Shown here in pieces: positions 1 to 13,193 of a stretch of DNA of 64,000 nt. The notes below the pieces were generated by a model. That model was not told the origin of the DNA. It searched no databases and saw only the letters and a list, made by a program, of their open reading frames with translations. Location: the NCBI GenBank assembly GCA_916700875.1, contig CAKAKS010000067.1, positions 9,265,591-9,329,590 of the forward strand, given 5' to 3'. Origin of the DNA: Sebastes aleutianus. Lineage: Eukaryota; Chordata; Actinopteri; Perciformes; Sebastidae. The first letter of the stretch is position 1, and each line of letters starts with the position of its first letter. Both the position numbers and the translations under genes were made by a program.

Positions 1-2229
1 TCACCTAGCAACGCAATTCCGGTGAAACGGTTTTGTCTCAGTAAGACAAGTGAATATTAATAATATTAAAAAAATTTGGATTTATCCTTTTGTTTGACAG
101 GACATAATGCAGAGGAAGAAGACTGGAAAATTCCCATGAACTCAGGACTTTGCGGGTACAGAACACGGTTGGCACCTGAGGCCACGAGGGCACCTGTGCG
201 ATAATTACTAGCTACATAATTATTGGTCATTTTCTACCCAGTAATTTTGAGTTACATATGCCGTGTTGCAAAGCAAGCAAATGAACAACAGTGGCATTAG
301 TGTGCTGTGTGTTGTAGCTTGTATGGCATCAGATAGCATATCCTCCCGGTGAGGAAACTGAGCCCTGTTCCAGCATCGCCACTGCTTCAGTCCCAGTGGC
401 AGATATCATTGCTGCAAGACCTCCTTAGCCCCTCTGCCAATTCTGCAATTACCAGCTTTCCAACCTGCTCTGTCTGGCTAGGAAATCGCAGGTCTGCTCT
501 TTGCCCCAATCTGCCTCAATGTCTGCACTTGTTTTAACAAACATCTTGTCTGCTGGCGTCCCTGCAGACTGAAACCACAAGGCAATCTTGGGTAATTTAA
601 AACCAATGTCGACTATCTCCCTCCACCACCGCCAGTTTAGAGCTTCAGAATCCTGCAGCTAAGCCCCTTAGGGACTGATAGGTCTTTTCACTCTGGCCCT
701 ATTTCACTTATCTATTGGCAGCTCCTGCCAACTCCTATCTCTGCACTGAATTGCATGTATATATACTATCTGTTTCGGGGACTTTGAACTGAGGGAAGGG
801 ATTTAGACAATCAATCTCAATATCATTATCAATCACGTCTTGCTGTTCGCCACATTGATTCGGGGGGAAATAAAGAAGTTGGAGTGGAGATTTCCACTGA
901 TAATCGGCCCAGCTGAGCCATGCACTTGTCAGCAATGTTTTGCAAAACAAAACCGACAAATCACATCTAGTGTGACGGAACAAAATCAGGGCGAAAAGAG
1001 AACATCGCATTTGTAAGTGAAAACGGTCTGATAATGGTCTATGAAGATTTTGATTTGAACAATATTGTGCACAAATTCATTATTTAAAGGAAAGAAGCCC
1101 TTTGGCACTACGTGTAGCTCAAAACCATCTCGTTATAAAAACCTCTTTGCCTTTCTAGGGCATGTTTTTTTGTCTTGTCAACCAAATATCAACTTGATGA
1201 ATGTGCTTTACACCAGGAGTACAACATAGTTCCTGATCAAATCCACCCTTGTGCATGGTTAGATGTACATCGAAGATGACAGGCAGCCTTCTCCTTGGAT
1301 ATGCTAAATTTTGACAGATGATTTCCAAGCTATGTGTGCCAGCACGGTGCTTGACGTTCTCTTCCACTGCGCCTGTCAAGAACTTCCAGTAAATGACTTC
1401 AAATCCATCTCCATTCTGTGTAACCTGCCAGGCACCAATTAAGATAAATATGGAATCTAACCCAGGGACGTGGAACATCCTTATTGTCATTTTTCTCTAA
1501 GCAATAAAAATGAGGACTTCAGGTCTGTCTGCATAGAAGTATCCTGTGGTGATAACACCAAACATTATGCTAATTTTTCTCTTAGCATTGGTCCATTTTG
1601 AATCACAGCTTGCCAGAACTTTGCAGGGATGTTAAGGTCAAATAATATAGTTCAAAGGCTCATTTACACTAAAAAGCAGGAGAGCTCCAAATGCTGAAGA
1701 TCAGATTTAATCAATTTCTGAAGACTGTGGGAAAACCACCTGCTGGGCTCGGTGTTTAGTTTGAAGAGAGGTGGCTTAGGCGCATTCAGACTCTGCCTTG
1801 ACAGCAACAAGGCTGGTTAACAATGGCTTCTCCTCCTATTGTTCCCAGCATCCTCATTCTTGTCTCTATCCACAGAGAGAGAGCTACAGTCTGTCTGTCT
1901 CAGTGCCTCTGCTCTCCACACACACACAGAGAGAGAAAATAGGGCTGTTTCCTATTCAGCTTAATGCCTGTTGATACACTGAATGTCAGAGCGAAACAGG
2001 CTTGTTTGGCTTCCCATTTAACATGCCCCCAGAAATGATATGGTGACTGAGCATAAAAGGCGCTCCATTAAAATCACTGTTTATTTGTTGCAAGTTAAAA
2101 CCTGCACCGGGGAGAAGATACATTTTGACCAGCGAGGTGAGAAATAGCTGAGGAAAAATGCTTGTGAAATATCCTAAATAAAAAATTCAAAAGAAGCATC
2201 CCTGTGTCTGAAGCAGCTGCACCCGAGTC
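1..2229. other. Intronic sequence with no recognised feature
   Basis: No coding exon, RNA gene or known repeat was recognised here. There is a short CA/GA-rich patch at about 1916-1937. The open frames on both strands are short, start at arbitrary ATGs and show no recognisable domain. Confidence 0.6.
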
Positions 2230-2935
2230 GACTGTTATCAGCTCATTTAAATAGCTGTTATGAGTCGTTATAAGCCTCATAGATGTGGGTCAGTAGGGGC
2301 CTGCACCTACTACGTTGTAAATAAGCTACTTAAAAGCAACACGTACTAACACGTAAAACTGAATGAAACGTTACATTTTGAACACAAACAAAACAACTTA
2401 TTTAGGTTTAGGCAACAAAAAACAGATTGTGTTTTGGCTTAAATTAACAACGCTTCAAAAGTGAAAGAGAAAATTAAATGCAGGGTGGTCAATCTTGAGA
2501 AAATAGCAAGAATACACTGGATTTTTTTTTAAATGTTCTAGCCGAACAAACAAGCCCAGTATTGCCAACTCTCCAATAAAAGCAGCTAGCAGCATTAGAG
2601 GCTATTGAAGGCTTTCGGGATGTAATGAGAACGTTTTTGGTTTCACATGGGATGCAAACCCCGGCTTCCTGGATGAATGTCCAGTGTTTTGTGTCATCAC
2701 CCCCGACCTCCACCCTATATATTTCACGCTGTCTGTACTACAGCGCCTGACTTTTACTTTCGCTCCTGTCGTAATTGCTACGGTCGCTAAAGGTCGCTGT
2801 TGTGTTCCGTCTTTTGCTGATTGCCCATGTGAATCGATGATGAAACCTACTAGTGGGTGTATCAGGCCCCTATTGACCCACATCTATGACACTTATAACC
2901 ACTGATAAGGCCCATTAAATGAGCTGCTAACAGTC
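2230..2935. repeat. DNA-transposon-like element with ~90-bp inverted ends
   Basis: The left end (about 2230-2315, starting GACTGTTATCAGCTCATTTA) is matched in reverse complement by the right end (about 2850-2935, ending TGAGCTGCTAACAGTC). The arms share a stretch around 'CATAGATGTGGGTCA'. The roughly 530-bp interior has no transposase-like frame. This is the layout of a non-autonomous foldback element or MITE. I could not find a convincing target-site duplication, so the exact ends and superfamily are open. Confidence 0.6.
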
Positions 2936-4500
2936 TAACCCGCTGGAATGCCCTGCTATTGTTGATGCGTATCCTGTGCTGCAGAACCAACTCGTGAAAG
3001 ATGCCTTAAAGTGGAATTAACCCTCTGCATTGATTCACAACACAGTAGTAGCTCAATACTATCAGACTGGAAATTAAAACTTCCTCCAGCGTGGTTTTGC
3101 ATTTGATCCAGGTGTGATGGGCCACTGGCCTGAGCTTCAATCGATGAAAGACAGTATAAGAGAGGAGAAAACTCCCTGGTTTCCGGTGGAAAATAGATCC
3201 ACACCTGGACAGGGAGCCCCCAGGAGGAGAAAAAGGAATAAGAGCCCAGCCTTTGCTCAATGCTAAACCCCCCTGGCTCACTCCAATAGAAAACAACATC
3301 CCCATCCCACAGTGGATGACCCTTCAGACTGAACCCCTTCAATCCTCCCAAAACCTGCTAAGTCAGCAAACCTTTGAATTCTGCCCGAGTGGAACAAAGA
3401 GGGGATGAAATGCTAATGTCAGTATCAGTAGCTTTCCCCCCTGTTCTCCCAGAGTTTCCCAGCATCTAATTTGTCAAACATGCAAGTAACAATGCCAGAA
3501 ATTAGCCCAAAGGGAGGTTTCCTCCAGAGGAGAGAATGATTATGTTTGATCATGGAATAAACAAGAACATTAACATGCTTTGTTGGTTTTCCACAACTGG
3601 AACAAATGCTTGTTTTTATGTGTGGAGGAGGGAATAATTCAAGGTTGAATGTCAAAGAATTAGGAAATCACTAAAGCTAATTAGAAAATGTAGAAGAATA
3701 GAAGAAAGGTTGAATCAATCCCTCTTGAGGAGGAGAGGAAATCTAGGCCACAAGGCAGAGCTTGAGCGTTCAGGCAGAGTTATCAGCTTGATGAAATATC
3801 ATTACTTTGCTTTTGTGTCGTGGCATATCGTCAATCACACATGCAGTGTGTTTAATCCCCCGCCACACACGGTAAAGTCTGACCAACACGTGGGCAGACG
3901 GTGCACAGGTGGACGGTGGATCCCGTCCCAGGTGAAAGGTTACCGTGTGCATCTGAACGTTGCATTGCCAGGTGTGGCTGAGGAGATTTCAATCCTAGTG
4001 GGAGCTTTTTTCAAAGTGCGTCTTAGGGTCTTCACCCGCACACTTCAAACACATCCAGACCCTTTGTTTCTCTGCTGAAACCCAATAAATCAGCTACCTG
4101 AAAGAAAAACCCCGTGGCCAGGCTTAATCCTCTCGGGTCAGGGGGAGCCAACATGGAAGGCATGAGGCGTACAAGCCCCCCCTTTTCAAATTTACTGCGT
4201 GTGCCGAGCTCTTGTTGTGCTTGGCAACAGGAGAGTCTGCAGACTGGTCAGTGTCAATCTCAAAACAAGTGGGAGGATTCGGGTCTTGCTGCGTTTAACT
4301 GCAGACCCAGTCCTTACAGCCATGACATTATGGAGATAATTACACCACCAATATAGATCACCAACAGCATTTACCATGACATTCCCCTCCTTTAAAAAGC
4401 ATCACCCACATGATTTTGTCTCTGTAGCCTAAAGCCATTGATGCAACTGGCATTATTCCACTGTGTCAAAATGCTGCCCAGAATCACAGTTGATTGGCCA
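2936..4500. other. Intronic sequence with no recognised feature
   Basis: The sequence is non-repetitive and of mixed composition, with only short chance open frames. No exon, RNA gene or clear repeat was recognised. Confidence 0.5.
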
Positions 4501-4885
4501 TCACTGTGTTTCTAATTAGGGATGCAGCGATCCGATTGTTATTACAGTCGGATAAGCCAAAAGTAAGTAAATTAGGTGGCTTATTGAAGAATATTTTACC
4601 ATGTTTCAAGTAAACTTTGTTGCACTTTATTCCTGCCAGGTGCGATTGTTTTGTCACTATTGTATTGTATATTTTGTTTGTCCATACAAGGGAATAATTT
4701 CCACTGGGGACTTTTTAAATCTTGTTTTTGTTCCCCTCATCTTTATTGTTTCAGGTTGGATTACTTATCCTATTCAAGTCTCTCTGAACATTGTTTTTTT
4801 TACTGTCCATATAAGAGAAGATCTGAGTTGCTAAAAATGTTGAGAATACCACCTTCAAATCTGTCCATTTAATATGAAGCTGAAG
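4501..4885. repeat. Probable decayed DNA-transposon fragment
   Basis: It begins near 4503 with AGGGATGCAGCGATCCGA, which resembles the terminus of a fish hAT-type dispersed repeat. The rest is AT-rich and diverged, and no matching second terminus was found before the next repeat at 4886. The call rests on the terminal resemblance only. Confidence 0.35.
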
Positions 4886-5465
4886 CATAGACTGTATATA
4901 AGAAGTGGACGTAGTCACCGTGACGTCACCCATTGGCTTGTGATCTACGGTTTTGAAGCCTCGAGTTTGGCATTTTAGCCATCGCAATCTTGGTTTTTGG
5001 CAGTCGTAGTACAACTGAACGCTGAATAAGACATTTTTAGGCGACCAAAATGTTAAAATTAACATTCATGAACTGAAAACACACTGTGAAAGGGGAAAGT
5101 TCTAATACGAAAACACGGACAACTCCCAGACCGGACAACATCGTAGTAGCGACCTGTCAATCACAAGGTAGCCCCGCCCTAAAGCATACCCTGCTTTATG
5201 GTCTATTTGACTCTAAATGGGACCATAATTTACTAAATGAACATCATGCTGTATTGAAGAAGACTTGAAACTAGCGATTGAGACCATAAACTCATGTTTA
5301 CAATGTTTACTGAGGTAATAAATCAAGTGAGAAGTAGGGTCATTTTCTCATAGACTTCTATACAATCAGACTTCTTTTTGCAACCAGAGGAGTCGCCCCC
5401 TGCTGGCTATTAGAAAGAATGCAAGTTTAAGGCACTTCCACATTGGCTTCACTTTTCAGAGCTGG
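4886..5465 (+). repeat. Dispersed repeat family A, copy 1
   Basis: It starts CATAGACTGTATATAAGAAG and matches 44292-44905 over nearly its full length. That includes the shared internal block with GACTCTAAATGGGACCATAA and the end near GGCTTCACTTTTCAGA. The two copies differ by substitutions and by a ~50-bp segment missing here. The terminal CATAGACTGTATATAA also occurs inverted at 53097-53117. It is non-coding; its class (SINE-like or MITE-like) cannot be decided from the sequence. Confidence 0.8.
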
Positions 5466-5484
5466 AGGTAGCTGCCTGTGAAGC

Positions 5485-5727
5485 TAGCAGCTGCTTAGCT
5501 TGACATGTTCAGCCGTGAGCTTTAGGAGATACTGACAGATTTTGTTACCATCAGACAGAACCAAGCTGGCTGTTAACCCTGCATCCAGTCTTTATGCTAA
5601 GCTAAGCTAACTGGCTACTGGCTCCAATTTCATATTTACTATACAGACTTGAGAGTGGTATCAATCTTCTCAATAAACTTTCAGCAAGAATATTTCCCAA
5701 AATGTCAAACTATTGTTTTAATGAGGT
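5485..5727 (+). repeat. Fish-type dispersed repeat fragment
   Basis: The stretch contains CTTTATGCTAAGCTAAGCTA and ends near CCCAAAATGTCAAACTATTG. From memory this is typical of a very abundant non-coding dispersed repeat in ray-finned fish genomes. It directly abuts repeat A copy 1. There is no coding potential. Confidence 0.55.
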
Positions 5728-7340
5728 CAAAATCTGAGCCAAAACAGATCTGGCATTTTGGATCAGTGTAGACCCATTTGTCTAATCTATGGCTGAGATG
5801 CAGAAATAAGTCGGTGGTTAACAATACTGACCAAGATGGACACCTCATCCAAATTTTTTAAGTAAACAGGGTCTGGAGATGAAGTAACAGTTGTATTTTG
5901 CTGCTAGTTTTCTTAAAGTCTATTTTGAAAATAAATATTGAGAATAAAAAATTACTCATAATATAATTTCAGTTTCATGGAATACAGCTTTCAAATAGCT
6001 CCGATCAGATTTTAAAGAAAATGAAAACATTCGTTTTTTTACGACTTGGTGCAGCTAACCCACTTTTAATATGATAATACACTTATGGGTCACCTCTATG
6101 CCATGAGTGACAGAATAACGTGACACAAATTAGGCTTTTCAGCTGCTTGGTTATCAATTCAGACAGTGAAGTGGTATGAATAAGTCAAGGAAACAAAGGA
6201 ATTCCCTGAGTCTCATTAATATTATTAATTTTTAAATCCAATTATTGTATGACTGCTCGTGACCTATTTTCAGATTTAAGTGTCCTATCAAAAGCTAACG
6301 CATCACAGAGAGAAGAGAAAGCTTTAAGGTTTTAGATGGTTCTCCAGCTCCTGCAGGGTGCTCCTTTGGGAGACGTTGGTCGTGTCCCCTGCAGAAGCAT
6401 ATTACGATCTAGCTACTGTACCATCCAGGTGAATGATCGCACGTATTAGTCCGGAGCACACAAACTTCTGAGGCACAGCACCTCTCGGATTCCTCGTTAC
6501 ACTGCAGGTTTTTTCATTAACAGTGTGACAAACGTCCGTACAAAGTCGTAGTGCAAGCACATTCTAGCTGGACAGAAGAAGGGATTTACAATAAAGGAGG
6601 AACAATGTGAGCAGACATCGGGTCCAGTGAGTTGAGCAAATGTGCAGATTGAAGCAAAATAATCGGATTGGTTCAGAGTAATAATAAAGAACCTGAAAAA
6701 ACGGCGGCAATAAAATTAAGTAAAATAATCTTCAATATTGATATTTTTTTCAACCTCTCCACTATTTCGAGTCTTAGATTAATCGATTAATCGACTAAAC
6801 TTCAGCTCTATCAACAGAGAAGTATTACTATTTCTGAATTAAATCCTGCACACTGCACCTTTAAGTTATTTAAGTTCATTTTCAAGAAAAAGATTTCTCT
6901 AATTTATATCATGTCTTTGGGTTGTGGGCTGTTGGTCTGACAAAACAACACATTTGTCACCATGGGCTCAGGAAAATAGTGATGGACATATTTTTTCATT
7001 CTTTTCTGATGTTTAATAGAACAAAAAACAAATGACTTGATGATAACATAATGATTAATTGAGAAAATATTTGGCAGATTATTTGATAATAAAAATAATA
7101 TCAACTCACCTGTTCCTTTTAGCCTTCCACTAGGGTTTTTATAATTACTATAATTTTATAGTAGTTTTATTTACTTTTTAACTTGGGTCTTCAAATATTT
7201 TGTCTATAATTTAACTCATCCTATTGACCGATCACGTTTTTTTGTGTAAATTGTTTTTAACGCTGTATTGATTGTTTTACCCTTTATGTGAAGCACCTTG
7301 ACATTTCACTGTATTTTAAAGTGTGCTATATACATTTAAT
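5728..7340. other. AT-rich intronic sequence with small repeat relics
   Basis: No gene was seen. Two short relics resemble the ends of a hAT-like fish repeat: about 6755-6812, containing ATTAATCGATTAATCGACTA, and about 6985-7100, containing ATGATTAATTGAGAAAATAT. The remainder shows nothing recognisable. Confidence 0.4.
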
Positions 7341-7385
7341 TTATAATAATAATAATAATAATAATAATTATTATTATTATTATTA

Positions 7386-7425
<40 letters not shown>
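7341..7425. repeat. (ATA)n/(TAT)n microsatellite, self-complementary
   Basis: About nine AAT units are followed directly by a longer run of ATT units, broken once by TATATTT near 7385. Because the second half is the reverse complement of the first, the tract can fold on itself, which is unusual for a plain trinucleotide repeat. Confidence 0.95.
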
Positions 7426-7426
<1 letters not shown>

Positions 7427-9016
7427 TAGTATAGCACAAAACATCTATATCTAAAAAACCTTCCACTCAAAGAATGAATTGAGTGGAATTAGATAATGAA
7501 GGTATGTTAAAAAAAATCCCTTTTTAGTATACTGGACTAAAAAGGGATCTATGTTAAGATTTTGTTTTGAAGTGTCAAGTGTGATGCCTTTCAATATTAT
7601 AATCACTAAACCTGCATCCCTGCTGCTGGCCCATAGAAACACTAAACAGGCCATCATCAAAGAATTGAAAAGTCTAAAAAGGAACATACGGTACATACCC
7701 TATAATAGTCTAATAACATGCATTTAAGTGCTAATTCACTGAGCAATTTGAAAACCAATAACAGAAGCTCTTAAGCTCTTTTCTAAAAGTAACAGTCGAG
7801 CAACAAAGAGACTTAAAAATAGACATAATGTGTGCTTTCTTCTTCTGGGCTTGGTCAGTGCTCAAGCTTCTGCATTTTGAATCATCTGCCGTTTATCTAA
7901 AGCTTTCTGCACTAGATCCCAACAAAAAAACTTTAGCAAGTGATAAAAGCAGTACCTGCCTTGTAAGTGTAACTCAATATTTCTGTGACATTTACATTGT
8001 CTCAGTGTAACGTTACGAGGTGAACAGAGTTCCTGGTCAACACTGGCTCTGTGAATAAATACACTGCAGTACTCAGTATCCATAATTACATGCTGCCGTA
8101 TGTATATGCTGCATATAGTTGAGCTTTAATACGTTGCTGCAGTCAACGCTACTGCAGCCCTGAATTAAAGTAGCTGAATAAGACGCATTAGTCATCAGTC
8201 ACTTTATATTGTCTCAGCTTGAAATGTCACTTGTGTAATTTAGTGAATGCACTATTATTTTCCCTAACAGGAAGTGGATCTCTCTTGAAACATGAGCATT
8301 GTGAAATATGCTAAAATAGTTTGACTAAAAAGTTGTTGTGATCAACTTTTATTTGCAACATCTGGAGGCAAAACAGTGACATCTGTCAATCTGTCTATCT
8401 GAGCCCTCAGGTCTTTCTAAAAAAGTGTCATCATGTGACCACAAAAGGTCATGATACTCGCAATACTCATACGTTACATCCAGTCAAACGTCACTTTGAG
8501 CCGTCTGGTCTGCCTGACCACCCCACAGGCCTTTCAGCCTATATTGGTTTGGCCAGAAGAGATAAATCAATCATAAAACAAGGAGAGCTGCCAAAGCCTT
8601 CTTTCACACCCCGACTCTACGGCTACTTTGACATGGTCTCAGAAATGTCACCGACATCAACGGGGACAGCATGCAAATGCTGCAGGGCCTGCGGCTGTCA
8701 TGAATGTGACCACGAGATGATCGAATAAGAGATGATAAAATATTTAACGACACTTGGACCAAAGAAACGATTAAAAATGCTTTAATGACTAATTTATGGG
8801 AAAAGCTATAACAACCAGAGAAGTTTCATTTTATGTGAAATTAGCTTCTTGATCTGAAGGGGTTCCAGGTTCAGTGAAGTATACATCACATGCTGCTAAT
8901 CCAGACTAGCGAAAGAAATAATGATCCCTTTTGATGGAATTTCACCGCGGCACAGATCAACAAATTGAACTAAACCACAAAACACACAAAAGTACCTCCA
9001 GGCAATGTGAGATTAG
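7426..9016. other. Intronic sequence with no recognised feature
   Basis: No exon, RNA gene or clear repeat was recognised. The open frames at 7828-8010 and 8435-8728 have no recognisable domain or gene context. Confidence 0.5.
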
Positions 9017-9067
9017 CGAGAGAGAGAGAGAGAGAGAGCGGGAGAAAGAGAGAGAGAGAGAGAGAGA
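9017..9067. repeat. (GA)n microsatellite
   Basis: Two runs of GA dinucleotides are separated by GCGGGAGAAA. The tract produces the Arg-Glu-rich part of a meaningless open frame. Confidence 0.95.
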
Positions 9068-10196
9068 CGGAGGGAGAAAGACGGGGAGCGGGGGGGTTGC
9101 TCGATCTCACCGAAAGCTGCCAGCTTCAGGGCTGCTGAAGAATCGACCACAACCACAGGGCATCGTCCTCAATACCAAGAGGCACAAAACAGGCCTCAAC
9201 TGAAGCATATAATTTTTCTCGCTTATTGATGAACGTGAATATATTAGATAGATAGTAGACAGATAGATAGAAATATAAGTAAATTGACAGATAGTGACAG
9301 CTGGCAAATTAAAGGGAAAAACCTTAATAAATGAGTGGAAAAACAACATGAATACAAATACTTCCTACTGATGTGAATCATACGGCCTTCACAGTCACCA
9401 GATCTCCACTAACTAACACCTATGGAACATTTTAGACCAACATGTTAGACGGTGCTCTCCACCAACATCATTGGAACACCAAATATATAAAGCTACAAAT
9501 CCAATTTTCCAAAAATAATGACTACCTGGTAATCTTTGAAAAAAGAAGGCAACGTTTCGATCTGAGGAAGATCTTACAGATTGAAACATTACCTTAAAAA
9601 GAGAAATAAAGTATTTATTTGGAGCCTAACAGTCAGTGTGCAGACATCCTCCGTGCCCTGCAGTTTAGTCTTTTGTGTCTCTGTCTGGATGTGAGCACCC
9701 TTTGTCCCGCCATTATACAATACTTACCATTGTTCTTAAGATATCTCATCCGTTAACCTGTTTTCCAAGTTGCGCCTCTTTTTCTTGTTGCAAATAAATA
9801 TGGTAGCAGTAAATGACAGAATTAAAACAGATCATCTTTTTTCAACTTTGCTAGAAATGTCTTTGATCCAGCACCCATCCTATCAGACACTGAATGTGCA
9901 TGTCTTTATCTTTTCTTGTCAAATAATGACATATTGTCTCAATGTAAACCAAAATGAAATTAATGATCAGTTATATATACTGACGTATACTTTACAATAT
10001 TCTTTATTTTCATGTGAAATTATGCATTCATATTTTGATTGTGTTTCAAAAACAGATGTCATCTCCAGCTACCTGGATGTCTTTTCTTTTTGTGCCACAT
10101 GCAGGATTTTCATTTATATTGACAGAATATGGAAAACTGATTCTGGAAATACCTTCAGAGCAGCTGTAAGTGTTGTTAAGCAGCCTTCTGTGTATA

Positions 10197-10198
<2 letters not shown>
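9068..10198. other. Intronic sequence with minor repeat relics
   Basis: There is a GATA-type patch at 9247-9271. A short segment near 9548-9600 has two complementary GTTTCGATCTGA/AGATTGAAAC motifs, typical of a fish dispersed repeat. No gene was seen. Confidence 0.4.

Positions 10199-10228
<30 letters not shown>
10199..10228. repeat. (TA)n microsatellite
   Basis: About 13 TA units lie within GTATATA...GTAT. They create the Tyr-Ile run in the AT-rich open frame spanning 9770-10363. Confidence 0.95.
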
Positions 10229-10230
<2 letters not shown>

Positions 10231-12488
10231 TTTTTATTTATTTCTCAAATATCACTGGGTATTGCCTGATATCAGACAGAACTGTCAACTCAGTTTCCAT
10301 CTTCAGTCTGACATTGACTCCACTCTAACCGATTTCCGTGGGGGGGGGATTCGATGTTCCTAACCAATCAGAGACCAAGGTATGAGCCTGAATCAACAGC
10401 ATTTCAAGTCAACACAGAGGCATTGCCTTGTTTTTTCCGGGGTTTGAAGAGTGAAGCGGAGCGAAGTAAAAACAAACTATGATGTTGGGCGATATTGAGA
10501 AGACATGCAGTCTACGGCACGCAGCTTGGCAACGGCGTTTGTCCCGCCCCTGGTGCTAATTGGCTAATTACTAATCCCCCACGCTGCGCTCATTGGTCGA
10601 TTACTTTTTAACCCAGAACCTGCTGTTTCGTGTCACGATGCCAGACGAATCAGTCAACTCTAACTCAGTGGAGTGGGCAGATTCAAAGGTCTGGACCCAT
10701 GCAACACTGGGTAATCATTTTTCAGGACATCAGATGCTTATTGTGACTGGAATGTAATGAACTGAGCTAGGCCCAACACCTTACTATGACACTTCATGTT
10801 GGTTTGTCCTTTAATTTCTCACCCGTCCTTTGCTTTTATTCGATTTGATGCAATCTGGAAGTCGTCCACCTCAGTTTGCCTTTCTCACAGGTGCACACAG
10901 AAAGCAGCAGAAAGGAACACAAAGTGCAGATGGAGCTGCTGTGTACCTCTCTATAACAGTAGTGGTAATCATCAGATGGTCTGAGTAAAGACAGATTCAC
11001 ATTCATATATTTCTGTATACATAGCTGTGAGGGAATTTTAACTGTTATTTTGTCTCTTCAGATGGAGACTGGAAGAAAACCAGGAAGTTATTCCCACTCG
11101 TGACAACAGAAACACAGCTCATTTAGTTAACCTCGTGTAGCCCTCATCCACATGGCGAGATGAATCTGAGAGAGCACACGGTGTGATAACACAAAATATG
11201 GTCAGCTAGAGTCACAGTGGATATAACTCCAACATCCAGATGTTGAAGTGAAAAACTGAGCGAGGAATTTTACACTAGGACCATCTGTAGTGCTGACCTG
11301 ACACTACAGGGAGAAAAAACACGCTGCTGGCTTTGAAAGCTTCTGAATTTGCATCTCCAGCAATTAAAACTGCACTTATTCCAAATACAAACAGGGATTC
11401 TGTGAAGCACAAACACTGGAAACTTTTAACTAACACTCTGCGGGATAAACCATATGCACACACAAACAAACAATGCACGAAACACAAACTTATCCAACAG
11501 ATTGAGAGCTGGCAAACTTCCCACAGCTTCCACATGACAAATCTGAATATGATGATAACTGGCGCCTGGGAAGCGTTCGCTCTTTAGAAAGGAAAATGTG
11601 AACATTCAGCTGTATTTCAAAACAGATACACGCATAAAAAGGTATTATCCATCTTGTGCATAAAATTAACAAGCTGTGCCTCATTTCTGACATTCACAAG
11701 CTTTCATTTTCTAATGATTAAGGTGAGAAGTTGCACGGTAAGCGTTAAATTTAGTACTGGATCATTTTTGTGGCTTGTGCCTCCGGCTGCGGCTCTTAAT
11801 GAATTAGATGTGTGAAACTTTTCAAGACGCATCTTCCATTTCACACACACATTTCATTAACCTGTAGTTCATTCATTATTGCTGTGGGTGTGGAGGGAAA
11901 GGAGCAGCCCCAGATATAATTGTGTTATTGGGGTTGTAGGGCTGTGCCTAATTACTGGCTGAGAACACAACACAGGCACTTAGACATCAGTCTGATGGAA
12001 CAGACCACAATGGCTTGTGACAAGAGCTGTCCTCCCTGGAGTTTCAGGAGAAGACATGATAGCACAGTAATGCATGACTCATAACACAATCACATCATCT
12101 CCATAGCATGGATGATGACACGGGACGTTGAAATAAGTCGACAAGTTTACTACAGCTCAACTGAAAGACCGGATCTGACAGCAAGCAGCTAAAACGGGAG
12201 GAATGTTTTACGAGAAGTCATAATTTAGGATTATTTAGATCACCACGTTCAAGAAATCCGCAGCAATTTGTCCTGGCGACGCGGCTGCTGCAGCATAGTG
12301 GTTATGCTAACATGCATGGAGTAACCTGGCTGTGGGCCATTAGGTCTTATTGGAGTTAAGCTGTTTGCACAAGCCTTTGATAAGTGGGTCTCCTCGTTTA
12401 CAGAATATTCACGTAAAACTGCAGCGTCCTGTTCACTAATAGAGCAGTTTACCAGCAACAAATGTAGAGTCAAGTCAGTTTTATTCAT
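10229..12488. other. Intronic sequence with no recognised feature
   Basis: Mostly complex, non-repetitive DNA with a G run at 10340-10348. No exon or RNA gene was recognised on either strand. Parts may be conserved non-coding DNA, but this cannot be judged from one genome. Confidence 0.5.
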
Positions 12489-12496
12489 GTAAACTA

Positions 12497-13193
12497 TAGG
12501 GCTGTCAATCACTTAAAATAGTTAATCACGATTAAGCGCAAATTAATCGCACAGGATTTCCAGGAAGGGAGATTTGTCCAGTATTTAATACTCTTATCAA
12601 CATGGGAGTGGGCAAATATGCTTGCTTTATGCAAATATATGTATATATTTCTAATTGGAAATCAATTAACAACACAAAACAATGACAGATATTGTCCAGA
12701 AACCCTCACAGGTACTGCATTTAGCATAAAAAATATGCTCAAATCATAACATGGCAAAGTCAAGCCCAACAGGCAACAACAGCTGTCTGTGTGTCAGTGT
12801 GTTGACAAGACTAGGACTTGCCCCAAACTGCATGTGATTATCATAAAGTGGGCATGTATGTAAAGGGGAGACTCGTCGGTACCCATAGAACATATTTACA
12901 TACACATATCTTGAGGTCAGAGGTCAAGGGACCCCTTTGAAAATGGCCATGCCAGTTTTTCCTCGCCAAAACTTAGCATAAGTTTGGAGCGTTATTTACC
13001 CTCTTTATCAACAAGCTAGTATGTACCAATGGATTCCTCAGGTTTTCTAGTTTCATATGATGCCTTCACTCTAGCTTTAAAACTGAGCCCGCTACAACCT
13101 TAAAATTGCAATTTGCGTTAATGCGTTAAAGAAATTAGTGGAGTTAAAACAAATTTGCGTTAATGCGTTATCGGGTTAACTTTGACAGTCCTA
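12497..13193 (+). mobile_element. hAT-type non-autonomous element, copy 1 (full length)
   Basis: The ends are TAGGGCTGTCAA and TTGACAGTCCTA, inverted repeats of the YAGGG type found in hAT transposons. A perfect 8-bp target duplication, GTAAACTA, flanks it (12489-12496 and 13194-13201); 8 bp is the hAT signature. At 697 bp it has no transposase frame, so it must have been moved in trans. The interior carries a perfect direct repeat AGGTCA-G-AGGTCA at 12914-12926 and a TGGTACCCA-like block. It is the reference copy for five relatives in the window. Confidence 0.92.

Noticed and set aside
9770..10363. 197-codon plus-strand open frame
   Set aside because: AT-rich, no domain, contains the (TA)n microsatellite read as Tyr-Ile; lies in the ptprm intron.
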